A stretch of DNA of 64,000 nt from Paraburkholderia sp. PGU19 (GTDB lineage: Bacteria; Pseudomonadota; Gammaproteobacteria; Burkholderiales; Burkholderiaceae), in assembly GCF_013426915.1 (NCBI RefSeq), contig NZ_AP023182.1, forward strand, positions 124,001 through 188,000. Direction: 5' to 3'. Position numbers and translations under genes: made by a program. Numbering within the stretch: the stretch's first letter is position 1; each line of letters starts with the position of its first letter. Of the stretch, positions 37,280 to 45,303 are shown piece after piece. The notes below the pieces were generated by a model that saw only the letters and a list, made by a program, of their open reading frames with translations, was not told where the DNA came from and did no database searches.

Positions 37280-38113
37280 ATGAAATTTGCCAAACCGATG
37301 TTCGCGCCGCATACGTCGATAGTCGAGCGCGTGTGGTATTTCACGTTGCGCGGGCTTGCCGTGCTGACGCTGCTGTATCTGATTCTGCCCGTGCTCACGA
37401 TCGTGCCCCTGTCGTTTTCGTCGAGTACGTTTCTCGTCTATCCGATTCCGGGCTGGTCGCTGCGCTGGTATCAGAACCTGATCGCCTCCGACGAATGGCG
37501 GATGGCCGCGAAGAACAGCTTTATCGTCGCGCCGTCGGCGACCGTGCTGGCGACGGTGCTCGGCACGCTCGCGGCGATCGGTCTGACGAAGGCGAACTTC
37601 AAGGGCAAGGCGCTGCTGATGGCGATCCTGATTTCGCCGATGATCGTGCCCGTCGTCGTGGTCGGCGTCGGCATGTATCTGTTCTTTGCGCCGCTGGGAC
37701 TGGCCAATACGTATATCGGCCTGATCATGGCGCATGCATCGCTGGGTGTGCCGTTCGTCGTGACGACAGTGGCGGCTACCTTGCAGGGCTTCAACGACAA
37801 CCTCGTGCGGGCAAGCCTGTCGCTTGGAGCGAACCCTGTGAAGACGTTTTTCAGCATCACGCTGCCGGTGATCGCGCCGGGCGTGATTTCAGGCGCGCTG
37901 TTCGCGTTCGCGACGTCGTTCGACGAAGTGGTCGTCACGCTGTTCCTCGCGGGCGCCGATCAGACGACGTTGCCGCGGCAGATGTTCACAGGCATTCGCG
38001 AGAACATCAGCCCGACCATTGCCGCGCTGGCGACGATTCTTATCGTGTTTTCGACTTGTCTGCTGCTCGCGCTCGAATGGCTGCGTGGAAGGAATGCGGC
38101 GCGGGCGGCGTGA
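37280..38113 (+). CDS. Pot-type ABC permease 2
   Basis: GAGGAGCGACGCG precedes ATG 37280, only 11 bases after the first permease. The 277-residue protein has six membrane segments (LAVLTLLYLILPVLTIVPLS, FIVAPSATVLATVLGTLAAI, ILISPMIVPVVVVGVGMYLF, and others) and the EAA loop VRASLSLGANPVKTFFSITL that contacts the ATPase. This is the PotC-type partner. Last gene of the importer operon; no clear terminator follows. Confidence 0.92.
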   Translation: MKFAKPMFAPHTSIVERVWYFTLRGLAVLTLLYLILPVLTIVPLSFSSSTFLVYPIPGWSLRWYQNLIASDEWRMAAKNSFIVAPSATVLATVLGTLAAIGLTKANFKGKALLMAILISPMIVPVVVVGVGMYLFFAPLGLANTYIGLIMAHASLGVPFVVTTVAATLQGFNDNLVRASLSLGANPVKTFFSITLPVIAPGVISGALFAFATSFDEVVVTLFLAGADQTTLPRQMFTGIRENISPTIAALATILIVFSTCLLLALEWLRGRNAARAA

Positions 38114-38507
38114 TTGCTTTTGTTGGTGACCGGAGTTCGCCGTACGGCAGTCCTTCGGTCGCCGGATCCGAACGGCTCTTTGTGGCCCGTAGCACCGGTT
38201 CGATGAATGTGCTGTCGTGAGGACGTTGCACCACTCAATGGCAGCTTTCCGAACGCGTACTGCTGGCAACCTTTAGTCGTTCACCATCGGCATTGCACGG
38301 TCATTTCCGCAGCCGCTCCGAATCAAACTGGGGACCTCCAAACGTGGGTCGTGTGATTCCCGAGTAATCAGTATCTCGAAGGAGTCAACTGAGTCGCATC
38401 AAGCGCCTGAAAGTGGTTGGAGGACCGCAAAGCGATCATCTGTTCCCGCTTCGGCCCTATCTGCTCGTACATAGGACTTTCATTCCTCACTCGCCCTGTC
38501 CCTCGCC
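38114..38507. other. intergenic region between convergent genes
   Basis: About 390 bases with no supported gene and no obvious intrinsic terminator. The sequence has the same degenerate look (GGCAGCTTTCCGAACGCG-type words) as the other gaps. Confidence 0.3.
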
Positions 38508-39668
38508 TCATCCAAACCGAACACAATAAACAGGCGGCAAATGCGCTGAAATCAATTGCCAGCTTTCGCCGCCGTCGTCGGACGTCCATAGCGAGCCTGT
38601 GGTCGACCCCATCGCAAGGCGCGTGCCGTTCTCATCTACGGCAAGCCCGTGGCGATACACCAGGTCATACGCCGGTGCGGGCGGCAACCCGTTCGAGAAA
38701 CGCTCGAACGTGCGGCCGCCGTCGCGTGTGCGCGTGACGATGAACTGAGCGTCCATCGGGATGCGGCACTGGTCTTTCACGGCAGGCACGAACCACGCGG
38801 TGTCCGGCTCGCGCGGATGTACGGCAACCGCGAAGCCGAAGCTCGATGGCTGCGCTTCGATCCGCTGCCAGTGTGCAGCGCCGTCGGTCGATCGGAAAAT
38901 CGCACAGTGATGCTGCGCCCACAGCGCATCCGGGCTTGCTGGACATTGCACGACACGGTGCGGGTCCTGCACGTTGGCATCGCGGCGCCGCTCCGGCGGC
39001 ATGTAGTCAGCCTCCATGCCCTCGGCACTCACGCGCCAGGTCGCGCCGCCGTCGGCCGTTTGCCAGACTCCGCCGCACGATACGCCGATTGTCACGTGCC
39101 GGCTGTCGCGCGGATCAACCATCACGGAATGGATGCCGGGCGCGTCGTAGCCACCGCCAAACCATTCTCGGCGCTCTGGGCGATCCCACAGGGCACGGTT
39201 GAGCACCCATGTGTCTCCGCCATCGCCGGAACGGAAGAGCCCGCCGGGAATCGTGCCGGCCCACAGGACGCCCGGCTCGTCCGGGCCGCCTGTTTCGAGT
39301 GACCAGATTTGCTGAAGCGTCCAGGGAGGGGTCGGCGGGCTGGGCATGGCAGCGCTCGCATTGTCCGCGCCGGTATCCGTACTCGCGTGCACGCCGTCAC
39401 CGTCACGTGTCTCGTCGGCAGGCTCCGGCGGGTAGACAGGAACCGCGCACTCTTCCCAATCCGCCATGCCCGCACGCCGGCGATGCAGTTTCACGCCGAA
39501 GTGGCCGAGATTGAGCGCCGCATACAGCGATCTGTCGCGCATATCAGCCAGCACCATACTCACTGGCTCGCCGGCGAAACAGGGCTCATCGAATGTCCAG
39601 CCGCCCGCACCATCGGCTTTCAGAACGAACAGGCCCTTGCGGGTCGCGACAAGCAATCGGTCGCTCAT
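38508..39668 (-). CDS. BNR/sialidase-like beta-propeller protein
   Basis: GAGGAGTAACTCGCC precedes ATG 39666-39668. The product starts DRLLVATRKGLFVLKADGAG and repeats Asp-box motifs (SGDGGDTWVLN, TADGGATWRVS, STDGAAHWQRI, TRDGGRTFERF, SDDGGESWQLI), giving a six-bladed propeller of 386 residues. No signal peptide, so it is cytoplasmic. Asp-box propellers of this WD40/YVTN/BNR type are annotated as exo-sialidase-like but lack sialidase arginines here, so enzymatic sialidase activity is doubtful. It overlaps no gene but follows a MoaD/ThiS-like gene by 32 bases, implying a two-gene operon. Confidence 0.8.
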   Translation of the reverse strand: MSDRLLVATRKGLFVLKADGAGGWTFDEPCFAGEPVSMVLADMRDRSLYAALNLGHFGVKLHRRRAGMADWEECAVPVYPPEPADETRDGDGVHASTDTGADNASAAMPSPPTPPWTLQQIWSLETGGPDEPGVLWAGTIPGGLFRSGDGGDTWVLNRALWDRPERREWFGGGYDAPGIHSVMVDPRDSRHVTIGVSCGGVWQTADGGATWRVSAEGMEADYMPPERRRDANVQDPHRVVQCPASPDALWAQHHCAIFRSTDGAAHWQRIEAQPSSFGFAVAVHPREPDTAWFVPAVKDQCRIPMDAQFIVTRTRDGGRTFERFSNGLPPAPAYDLVYRHGLAVDENGTRLAMGSTTGSLWTSDDGGESWQLISAHLPPVYCVRFG

Positions 39669-39700
39669 GGCGAGTTACTCCTCGAGTACGGATGGCCCTC

Positions 39701-39970
39701 TTACCCACCCGACAGGGCCTGTACGACATAAATCCGGCTTTGCTCGCCGAGGGCATCGGACAGATGTTGGCGGTCGAGCACCCGCCGGCCGTCGACGAAC
39801 ACGGCGAGATGCCGCCGTAGTGAGCCCTGATCGTCAAGGATGTAGCCGCGCAGTCGAGGTTGGGCGGCGAAGACGGCCTCGAGCGCTTCGCCGAGCGTGC
39901 GCGCTTCGATCTCGCGCTCGGGCGTTGCGATATGTCGTTGAATCGATGCAGCGAAAAAGATGTGCGCCAT
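39701..39970 (-). CDS. MoaD/ThiS-family ubiquitin-like protein
   Basis: 89 residues, starting MAHIFFAASIQRHIATPERE, with the beta-grasp pattern TLGEALEAVFAAQPRLRGYI, HLAVFVDGRRVL and RIYVVQALSGG. The C-terminal Gly-Gly is the thiocarboxylate/adenylation site in MoaD and ThiS. No E1-like MoeB/ThiF gene is near, so it must borrow an activator or act differently. It is co-transcribed with the downstream BNR propeller (32-base gap), a pairing I believe recurs in proteobacteria. Confidence 0.85.
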   Translation of the reverse strand: MAHIFFAASIQRHIATPEREIEARTLGEALEAVFAAQPRLRGYILDDQGSLRRHLAVFVDGRRVLDRQHLSDALGEQSRIYVVQALSGG

Positions 39971-40232
39971 GACGGGGGCGCGGCGCGGGAATGGCCACGT
40001 GAACTGGTTCTATAAGTTTAGGCGATCCGCCGTGTGCATTGTGGCGTCGCCATCCACCAGACGATAGGTCTCGATAAATTGCCGCGCGGCATGACTCGCC
40101 GCCCTTCACGTATCGGCAAGATGAGGTTGACCCGACGACCGTCACTGAGCTACTCGAGAATAAAGACGCCTTATGGGAGCTTCAAATGCGATGCTCAGAA
40201 GTCATCGGCCGTAACCGCAATCCTTGACGTCT

Positions 40233-40454
40233 TTATCTGCAGGACTTTGCATCGACCACTTTCAGGATCGCCTCAAGATTGTCCCGTAGAGCCTTCAGAT
40301 CCTGGTCGGCAGACCCGTCAGACCCGAAGACATCGGCGAGGCACTCTTGCGTCACCTGAACCATCAGTATGGTCTCGGGATGCAGATGATTGAAAAACGG
40401 ATCGCCGTCGCGACGCAAGATCGGCATTCCATTTGATGCAGTCATTGAAGCCAT
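40233..40454 (-). CDS. hypothetical protein, about 73 aa
   Basis: The body is protein-like: MPILRRDGDPFFNHLHPETI, LMVQVTQECLADVFGSDG, DQDLKALRDNLEAILKVVDA. Start is uncertain: Met codons at 40452-40454 and three codons later are both preceded by GGAACGGG-type sequence, and the frame is open 13 codons further. No membrane or signal segment. Function unknown. Confidence 0.5.
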   Translation of the reverse strand: MASMTASNGMPILRRDGDPFFNHLHPETILMVQVTQECLADVFGSDGSADQDLKALRDNLEAILKVVDAKSCR

Positions 40455-40714
40455 CCCGTTCCATTTGGTGTTGTGATATTTCAGGCGCCGCAAACAGCTG
40501 AGCTACCCATTATGCAGAAAGAATCATACGTCGAGATACATCACGTTCTGATACGTTGGTCGTCATTTACCGCCGCCGCAAGCATCATACGATCGCGATT
40601 GACGGGCGCATACGTTTTGCAAGCGCGCGGCCAATACGCGCGGTCGCCGGGATAAATGCGCAGGCCTGTCAACACGCAAGATCCCGCTTTTGGTGAGATG
40701 CCTGTTCGCCACAC

Positions 40715-40924
40715 CTAATCAAGTCTGCCGGTGATCGACAGCGATAGCGCACGCAATGTCGCAAGTTCCGTGATCAACGCACCAAGCGCGCTATGCTCAG
40801 TGCGTGACGCTTCCTCGCCCACACGCTTTGCGGCGTGCAACGCGCGCAGCCATTCCTCGAGCACGACGACACTCGAATCGATGCGCTCCGGACCGCTGCG
40901 TTCGAATGCAAGCTCGGCGGTCAC
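40715..40924 (-). CDS. hypothetical helical protein, 69 aa
   Basis: GTG start at 40922-40924 with GGGAACAG close upstream. The protein is helical and acidic (VVVLEEWLRALHAAKRVGEE, SALGALITELATLRALSLSI). It begins 20 bases after the stop of the next small gene upstream (40944), making it the last member of a run of small minus-strand genes. Codon use is regular. Function unknown. Confidence 0.5.
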   Translation of the reverse strand: MTAELAFERSGPERIDSSVVVLEEWLRALHAAKRVGEEASRTEHSALGALITELATLRALSLSITGRLD

Positions 40925-40943
40925 CTGTTCCCAGCCGCGTGCC

Positions 40944-41162
40944 CTATCCGGAGCTGTTGTCGCACCACTGCATCGCCCAACGCTGCGCCGCTTCGATAGC
41001 GTCCGCGTCGGAGGGATAGTCGCCGAGGTCGCCCGAATATTTCACTTCGACGGCGTCTCCGGTCGCCGAGTCGCGCCGGTAGATCTTTGCTCGGGCGTAG
41101 TAACGACCGCCTTCATCAAGAGGCGACGCGTTGATGTGAAACTCCCTATAGTCGAATTGCAT
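40944..41162 (-). CDS. hypothetical protein, 72 aa
   Basis: TTCGGAGACGGCC precedes ATG 41160-41162. MQFDYREFHINASPLDEGGR, YYARAKIYRRDS, AVEVKYSGDLGDYPSDADAI then EAAQRWAMQWCDN: a beta-rich half followed by a helix, a layout common to small Burkholderia proteins that take in Tyr/Asp-rich strands. Part of the small-gene run 40715-42021 on the minus strand. Function unknown. Confidence 0.65.
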   Translation of the reverse strand: MQFDYREFHINASPLDEGGRYYARAKIYRRDSATGDAVEVKYSGDLGDYPSDADAIEAAQRWAMQWCDNSSG

Positions 41163-41183
41163 GGCCGTCTCCGAAAAGTTGCT

Positions 41184-41357
41184 CTACTCGTCGTCGCGCT
41201 GGATAAGCTTCGGCCGGCCCGCCGCATCTGGACCCATGTTCACCAGGTTATTTCGGTAGTCACAGTCGCGACAAATAAAAAAGAATCCGCTTTCGTCGGT
41301 TTGGGCTTCGACCTGATTGAACGAGAAACGTGCATTGCAGTTTCGGCAAGTCCACAT
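41184..41357 (-). CDS. zinc-ribbon protein, 57 aa
   Basis: GGCGGAGATAGCC precedes ATG 41355-41357. Translation gives MWTCRNCNARFSFNQVEAQT, DESGFFFICRDCDYRNNLVN and a tail to QRDDE. CxxC at residues 4-7 and a second CxxC at about 29-32 form a four-Cys zinc ribbon. It lies 21 bases before the next small gene (41162). Zinc ribbons of this size usually bind nucleic acid or a protein partner; here the partner is unknown. Confidence 0.75.
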   Translation of the reverse strand: MWTCRNCNARFSFNQVEAQTDESGFFFICRDCDYRNNLVNMGPDAAGRPKLIQRDDE

Positions 41358-41474
41358 GGCTATCTCCGCCGCCGTTTGCGCCGCTTGGGTGGTTGCCCGG
41401 GTTCCGAGGGTCGGCGCGGCAATTCAAGACTCTTGTTCTTTAAGCAGCTTGTTAGCAAGGGCGCGCGCTCCAGC

Positions 41475-41700
41475 TCAATGTTGCCCAGCGTTCAGCAGCA
41501 CCCAGACTTGTTTTCCCGGCTCGCCTTTGAGGATACGCGCAAATGCGGCGCCGCATCGTGTGCAGGTGTAGTGCCGCGCGACCTGGGCGTCTTTCACTGC
41601 CCCGGCTCCGACCAGAGTCAACGTATCGTGAGGACGGACCGCCGACGGCTGTCCGTAAAGATCAGCGCATGGTGCGCAGGTTGAATCCAGAGTTCCACAT
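41475..41700 (-). pseudogene. second small zinc-ribbon gene, one-base insertion
   Basis: ATG 41698-41700 (GCAGGAGTTCTA upstream) starts MWNS, but an extra base within TCTGGATTC sends the frame to a stop at codon 13. In the corrected frame it reads DSTCAPCADLYGQPSAVRPH, DTLTLVGAGAVKDAQVARHY and TCTRCGAAFARILKGEPGKQ VWVLLNAGQH before TGA 41475-41477. CxxC pairs (CAPC, CTRC) mark a zinc ribbon of about 75 residues. The total of 226 bases is 3n+1, confirming a single indel. Confidence 0.65.
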
Positions 41701-41754
41701 TAGAACTCCTGCAGCGTACGCCGACCAGGGATATAAGGCATGTGCGGAACGACC

Positions 41755-42021
41755 TCAGCCATTGTTCACGAAACCGCCGCCCTGGAGCCTCGTCTCATCG
41801 CGCTGCATGCGCTCGATCGCCCAGGATCCGGCTTCAGACATTGCCTCGTCGCGACTATCGAATTCGGCGGGGATTCGGTGCTTAACAGAAGGCGTAAATT
41901 CCTTCGTATGGTCTGCCTTCCGCTCGAAAAACACGAAAGCCTCCCATTTACCGTTTTCAAGCGGCGCAGCAAAGGCCCACGCAAAGTACCCGTTTTCTTC
42001 GAAGAACACGTTATCGGGCAC
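41755..42021 (-). CDS. hypothetical protein, 88 aa
   Basis: Start chosen at GTG 42019-42021 because CCAGGAGACTGCC is directly upstream; the open frame extends 17 more codons without support. The product, MPDNVFFEENGYFAWAFAAP, LENGKWEAFVFFERKADHTK, EFTPSVKHRIPAEFDSRDEA and MSEAGSWAIERMQRDETRL, is a compact alpha/beta small protein. First gene of the small minus-strand run and divergent from the DUF1643 remnant. Function unknown. Confidence 0.65.
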   Translation of the reverse strand: MPDNVFFEENGYFAWAFAAPLENGKWEAFVFFERKADHTKEFTPSVKHRIPAEFDSRDEAMSEAGSWAIERMQRDETRLQGGGFVNNG

Positions 42022-42062
42022 GGCAGTCTCCTGGCTAGTTATATACCGCAGGAATCCTAGCA

Positions 42063-42420
42063 TGGGCGCCATCCTCAGCCCGCGCGGCGCGTACCGCTAC
42101 TTGCTGAAGCGTCAGGCCGAATCGATGGCACCGATGAAGTCGACCGCATTGTTCATCATGTTGAACCCGAGCACAGCGGACGCCACGCTCGACGATCCAA
42201 CGGTCCGTCGGTGCCGTGGCTTCGCGAAGCTTTGGGACTACAATGGCCTCGCCGTCGCGAGCCTGTATGCGCTGCGCTCGACCAACCCAGCCGCGCTGTG
42301 GGCGCATCACGATCCAGTCCGCCCCGACAACGACGACTACCTATGGATCGTCCTGCGCGAATGCGGTGATGTCGTGTGCGCGTGGGGATCGAATGCCAAG
42401 CCTCAGCGCGCCCCTCGTGT
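42063..42420 (+). pseudogene. DUF1643 protein, C-terminus lost
   Basis: CAGGAATCCTAGC precedes ATG 42063. The frame reads RYLLKRQAESMAPMKSTALF, IMLNPSTADATLDDPTVRRC and GFAKLWDYNGLAVASLYALR, then DVVCAWGSNAK: a textbook DUF1643 domain with LNPSTAD and AWG motifs. After about codon 118 the family similarity ends, though the frame stays open to 42535. The natural 160-170-residue protein is cut by a junction with the TetR fragment that comes in from the other strand. DUF1643 and Gp37/Gp68 genes (see 65-1000) often share islands. Confidence 0.75.
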
Positions 42421-42450
42421 CGCCAGCAGCAGGTCGTTCAGCCTTCAAAA

Positions 42451-42741
42451 TCAGTCGAGAGATGGTGCCGTCATATCTTCGCCAGTGGTGCGCCGATCGA
42501 AGATCCACTGTGCTTCAGCTTTGACATCGTCGTGATCGCCTTGAAGTAATTCGAGCAGCAGATCCGTCTTGCCTTCGAAGTTTGAATAGAACGCGCCGCG
42601 CGAATATCCGGCTGTGGCCGCGATATCTTCGACGCTCGCCGCAATGAGACCCTTCGTCGAAAACATATCGCGCGCTGCATTCAGCAAACGTTCGCGCGTC
42701 TGCTCCTTGCTTTGCTCTCTGGCCAGACGCTTCGGTTTCAC
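42451..42741 (-). pseudogene. TetR-family regulator, DNA-binding half only
   Basis: GTG start 42739-42741. RERLLNAARDMFSTKGLIAA, SVEDIAATAGYSRGAFYSNF and EGKTDLLLELLQ form a complete TetR helix-turn-helix. The ligand-binding domain (about 120 residues) is missing: the frame ends RRTTGEDMTAPSLD at the junction with the DUF1643 remnant near 42450. Without a dimerisation domain it is unlikely to regulate. Confidence 0.75.
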
Positions 42742-42780
42742 TGGCGAAAGATCTCGTTGGAATGTGCGGCGCGCAATATG

Positions 42781-42895
42781 CTATGCCGCCTTCATCATGT
42801 CCTCCACGACCTTCTTCGCATCGCCGAACACCATCATCGTCTTGTCCATGTAGAACAGTTCGTTGTCGAGACCGGCATAACCCGGCGCCGTCGAC
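42781..42895 (-). pseudogene. C-terminal remnant of transhydrogenase beta subunit
   Basis: The minus strand ending at TAG 42781-42783 reads [20 protein letters not shown] then [15 protein letters not shown], which I recognise as the C-terminus of the NAD(P) transhydrogenase beta subunit (the GYAG-DNELFY...GDAK segment of the NADP-binding domain III). Only about 37 residues remain of about 460. It is joined upstream to unrelated sequence at about 42895. Confidence 0.6.
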
Positions 42896-42985
42896 GCAGG
42901 ACATCGTACAGCTCGTCGTTGTACCGACAGGCTTGCTCAATGACGTCGCGAACGTGTTACCCGCTACCCCCGCCTTCAGTTTTTG

Positions 42986-43869
42986 TCACCCTCTCAGGGC
43001 CTGGCGTACATTGCCCCTGGCCGCCGCCAGGCGCACCTTCGCCGCCTCCGCATCAATGCCACATTTGAGCGCCACAATCGCCACCTTTACCTGATATCCG
43101 CATAAGACAAGCGTATGGCGGGCAATTTCCTCCGATACGCCCGTCGCGTGCATGGTCAGGCTGATAGCCCGGTGCACCAGCTTTGCATTGACCGGGCGCA
43201 GGTCGACCATAAGGTTTCCATATACCTTGTTCAATCCCACCATCAAGGCACTCGAGAAACTGTTCAAGGCAATCTTCTGTGCCGTCCCGGCCTTCAGACG
43301 CGTACTACCCGAAATGATTTCCGCCCCGGTCACAAGCGCAATGCCGATTTGTGCGGCAGTCAGCACCGGGGCGTTCGGGTTATTTGCGAATCCGATCGTG
43401 AGTGAACCGCTGGCCCGTGCCGCACGAAGCGCTCCCAGCACGTAAGGGGTACAACCCGACGCCGCAATTGCGAGCACCACGTCGTTGGCTGTCGGCCGCA
43501 CAGCCAGCAGATCCGCCTCGCCTTGCTGATCGTTGTCCTCGGCGCCCTCCACTGCATCGGCAAGTGCGTCGGCACCGCCAGCCACCAGAGCAATCGCGCG
43601 AGACCGAGGCCACGAGAAGGTTGGATACAGTTCTACCGCATCAAGCAGTCCAAGACGCCCAGAGGTGCCGGCACCCACGTAGATCAGACGGCCTCCTGCC
43701 GCAATTCGGGGATCGATTCACGTACCGCTTCGGCCAACCGTACGCGGACAGCCCAGACCGCCTGAGCGGCGTTAAGCTGATCCTCAACCAGAACCTCGAC
43801 CAGCCGATCGACAGGGTACAGGTCAAGGTCGGGATGCTGCGGGTGCGGATTTTCTGTACTGTTTTGCAT
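42986..43869 (-). pseudogene. murQ: N-acetylmuramic acid 6-phosphate etherase, frameshifted
   Basis: The head (ATG 43867-43869) reads DLDLYPVDRLVEVLVEDQLN, AAQAVWAVRVRLAEAVRESI, then stops at 43684. A neighbouring frame starts at once with GGRLIYVGAGTSGRLGLLDA, the SIS-domain signature, and runs to 42986 with VLAIAASGCTPYVLGALRAA, GFANNPNAPVL, EIISGSTRLKAGTAQKIALN and GVSEEIARHTL, all MurQ marks. A single indel near 43700 separates the two. MurQ cleaves the lactyl ether of MurNAc-6-P in cell-wall recycling. No PTS or MurNAc genes are adjacent. Confidence 0.8.
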
Positions 43870-44097
43870 CGCGATTCATCCCGGGCGAAAATTCGGTCGC
43901 CAAAGGTGGAGTTGTCCACATAACCACGTGTCACCCATTTATTACACCCTTTCCTAGATTATTCCGATTCAACAACTCCCAAAAGGCTTGTTTGCGCAGC
44001 ATCCTTCGCCCCTCGTAAAGGGCTGGTTTTTGTGATGTTTATCTCCGATTCCATCTGTCCGTGCAACAACCGTCTGCGGTCCGCCGCACGAACAGAA

Positions 44098-44319
44098 TCA
44101 ATTTTTCGGCTTGCCGCTGCAAGCAGCGACCAGATGGTCGTGACGCGCATGTCGTACCGCTCTCATCATGGTCCGGTATTTCTGCACGACGTGGAGCCAA
44201 CCCGCGCTATTGAGATAAGCTTTCTCTTGTGAATAGCTGCGCTTTGCCCAATTAACGAGAACGCGGGGGACGAGCAGGTAACGATCGCGGCGCAAACGCG
44301 GCACTACTAACCAACCCAT
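44098..44319 (-). CDS. hypothetical protein, 73 aa
   Basis: The frame from a Met near 44319 reads GWLVVPRLRRDRYLLVPRVL, VNWAKRSYSQEKAYLNSAGW and LHVVQKYRTMMRAVRHARHD. It is basic and Tyr/Trp-rich, plausible as a small protein, but there is no good ribosome site and the start is arbitrary among three consecutive Met codons. Function unknown. Confidence 0.35.
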   Translation of the reverse strand: MGWLVVPRLRRDRYLLVPRVLVNWAKRSYSQEKAYLNSAGWLHVVQKYRTMMRAVRHARHDHLVAACSGKPKN

Positions 44320-44360
44320 CATCATTATGGTGCGGCGAGATGCGCTGATTCCTTCAATCC

Positions 44361-44382
44361 GTGATAACTGCCTGGTTATCAC
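44361..44382. repeat. perfect 8-bp inverted repeat
   Basis: GTGATAAC (44361-44368) pairs with GTTATCAC (44375-44382) across a six-base loop. It lies upstream of the 44098-44319 open frame and could be an operator or an RNA hairpin. Confidence 0.4.
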
Positions 44383-44599
44383 GGTAATCACGTCCACGAT
44401 GACGGGTCATCGGAACGGTGTCGGACCCACAACTGCCACACAAGTACGCGACCCGTTCGACTGTTTGCGTGTCGTAAGCGGCCGTTCATCCGTGACTGGA
44501 ACTGCGGCGCGTGGCAACGCCGAAGGCAGCACGATCAGACCGTCGCTTTGGCGTTGGTTCGCGCTACGACTACAAATCGATCCGGCGGCAAGAAAAGTA

Positions 44600-45060
44600 T
44601 CAGGTCGCTCCGGACGGGTTGACCTCAGCGGTCACATGAGAAAGACCTTTGAAATGGGCCAATTCGGCATGAAAGAACGCTGGCCCGTGCTGCGTCTTGT
44701 CCGTCGCAACCGACAACACTGCGCCCATGTGACCGGGACCGAGGCAGACATGAAGATCGAGAACCGTGTCGCCAGCGTTCTCGCCGGTTCGGCGCACATC
44801 ATTAGCCAGGCGTCGGTCGTGATTCATATCCAGCAGGATTGCGCCCGTGTCGCGCAGCAACCCGTAAGACCAGTTCGCAATCACGAGGGCACCAACGATC
44901 CCGGCCGCAGGATCCATCCAGACCCAGCCAAACCGCCATGCGAGCAGGAGACCAACAATCGTCAGAACCGAGACGGCAGCGTCGGCCATCACATGAACAT
45001 AGGCGGCGCGGATGTTGTGATCCCGCGTCACCGCAGCATGCACCTGCGCGTGATGCCAGC
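44600..45060 (-). pseudogene. cation diffusion facilitator C-terminal fragment
   Basis: HAAVTRDHNIRAAYVHVMAD, AAVSVLTIVGLLLAWRFGWV, WMDPAAGIVGALVIANWSYG and LLRDTGAILLDMNHD match the last two membrane helices and start of the cytoplasmic domain of DmeF-type cobalt/nickel CDF exporters; DLHVCLGPGHMGAVLSV and HFKGLSHVTAEVNP follow. The first four helices are absent; similarity begins at about 45060. A truncated transporter with only the metal-binding C-terminal half cannot export. Confidence 0.75.
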
Positions 45061-45186
45061 GCCTGTTTAGCCCGCACGTTCATACGCCCATCACTTACAC
45101 CCACGCACATTTCCCGGGCATTCGCCGTCACTCGCATTGATGGCCTACGCATAGCGCACTACTCTGATTTAAGACGCTCTTTGCCT

Positions 45187-45303
45187 ATGCAGGTCCGAAC
45201 CGTGAGAACGAAACGCACACTCTGGGCCCTTGCTGCCATTGCGATTCTCCTTGGCGCCTGTGTTTATGCCTTCTTCTGGCTGCCGTACCTGAGCGGTGAC
45301 TGA
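45187..45303 (+). CDS. possible very small membrane protein, 38 aa
   Basis: MQVRTVRTKRTLWALAAIAI continues LLGACVYAFFWLPYLSGD: a basic head and a single membrane helix. No clear ribosome site; GTG 15 bases in, after AGGTCCGAACC, is an alternative start. Too short to judge further. Confidence 0.3.
   Translation: MQVRTVRTKRTLWALAAIAILLGACVYAFFWLPYLSGD

Noticed and set aside
38508..39668. true sialidase
   Set aside because: Asp-boxes are present, but no signal peptide and no clear arginine triad, so only the propeller is claimed.
41543..42535. 330-codon plus-strand frame treated as one gene
   Set aside because: Only the part from 42063 to about 42420 is DUF1643; the upstream half is antisense to the zinc-ribbon remnant and the last part overlaps the TetR fragment.
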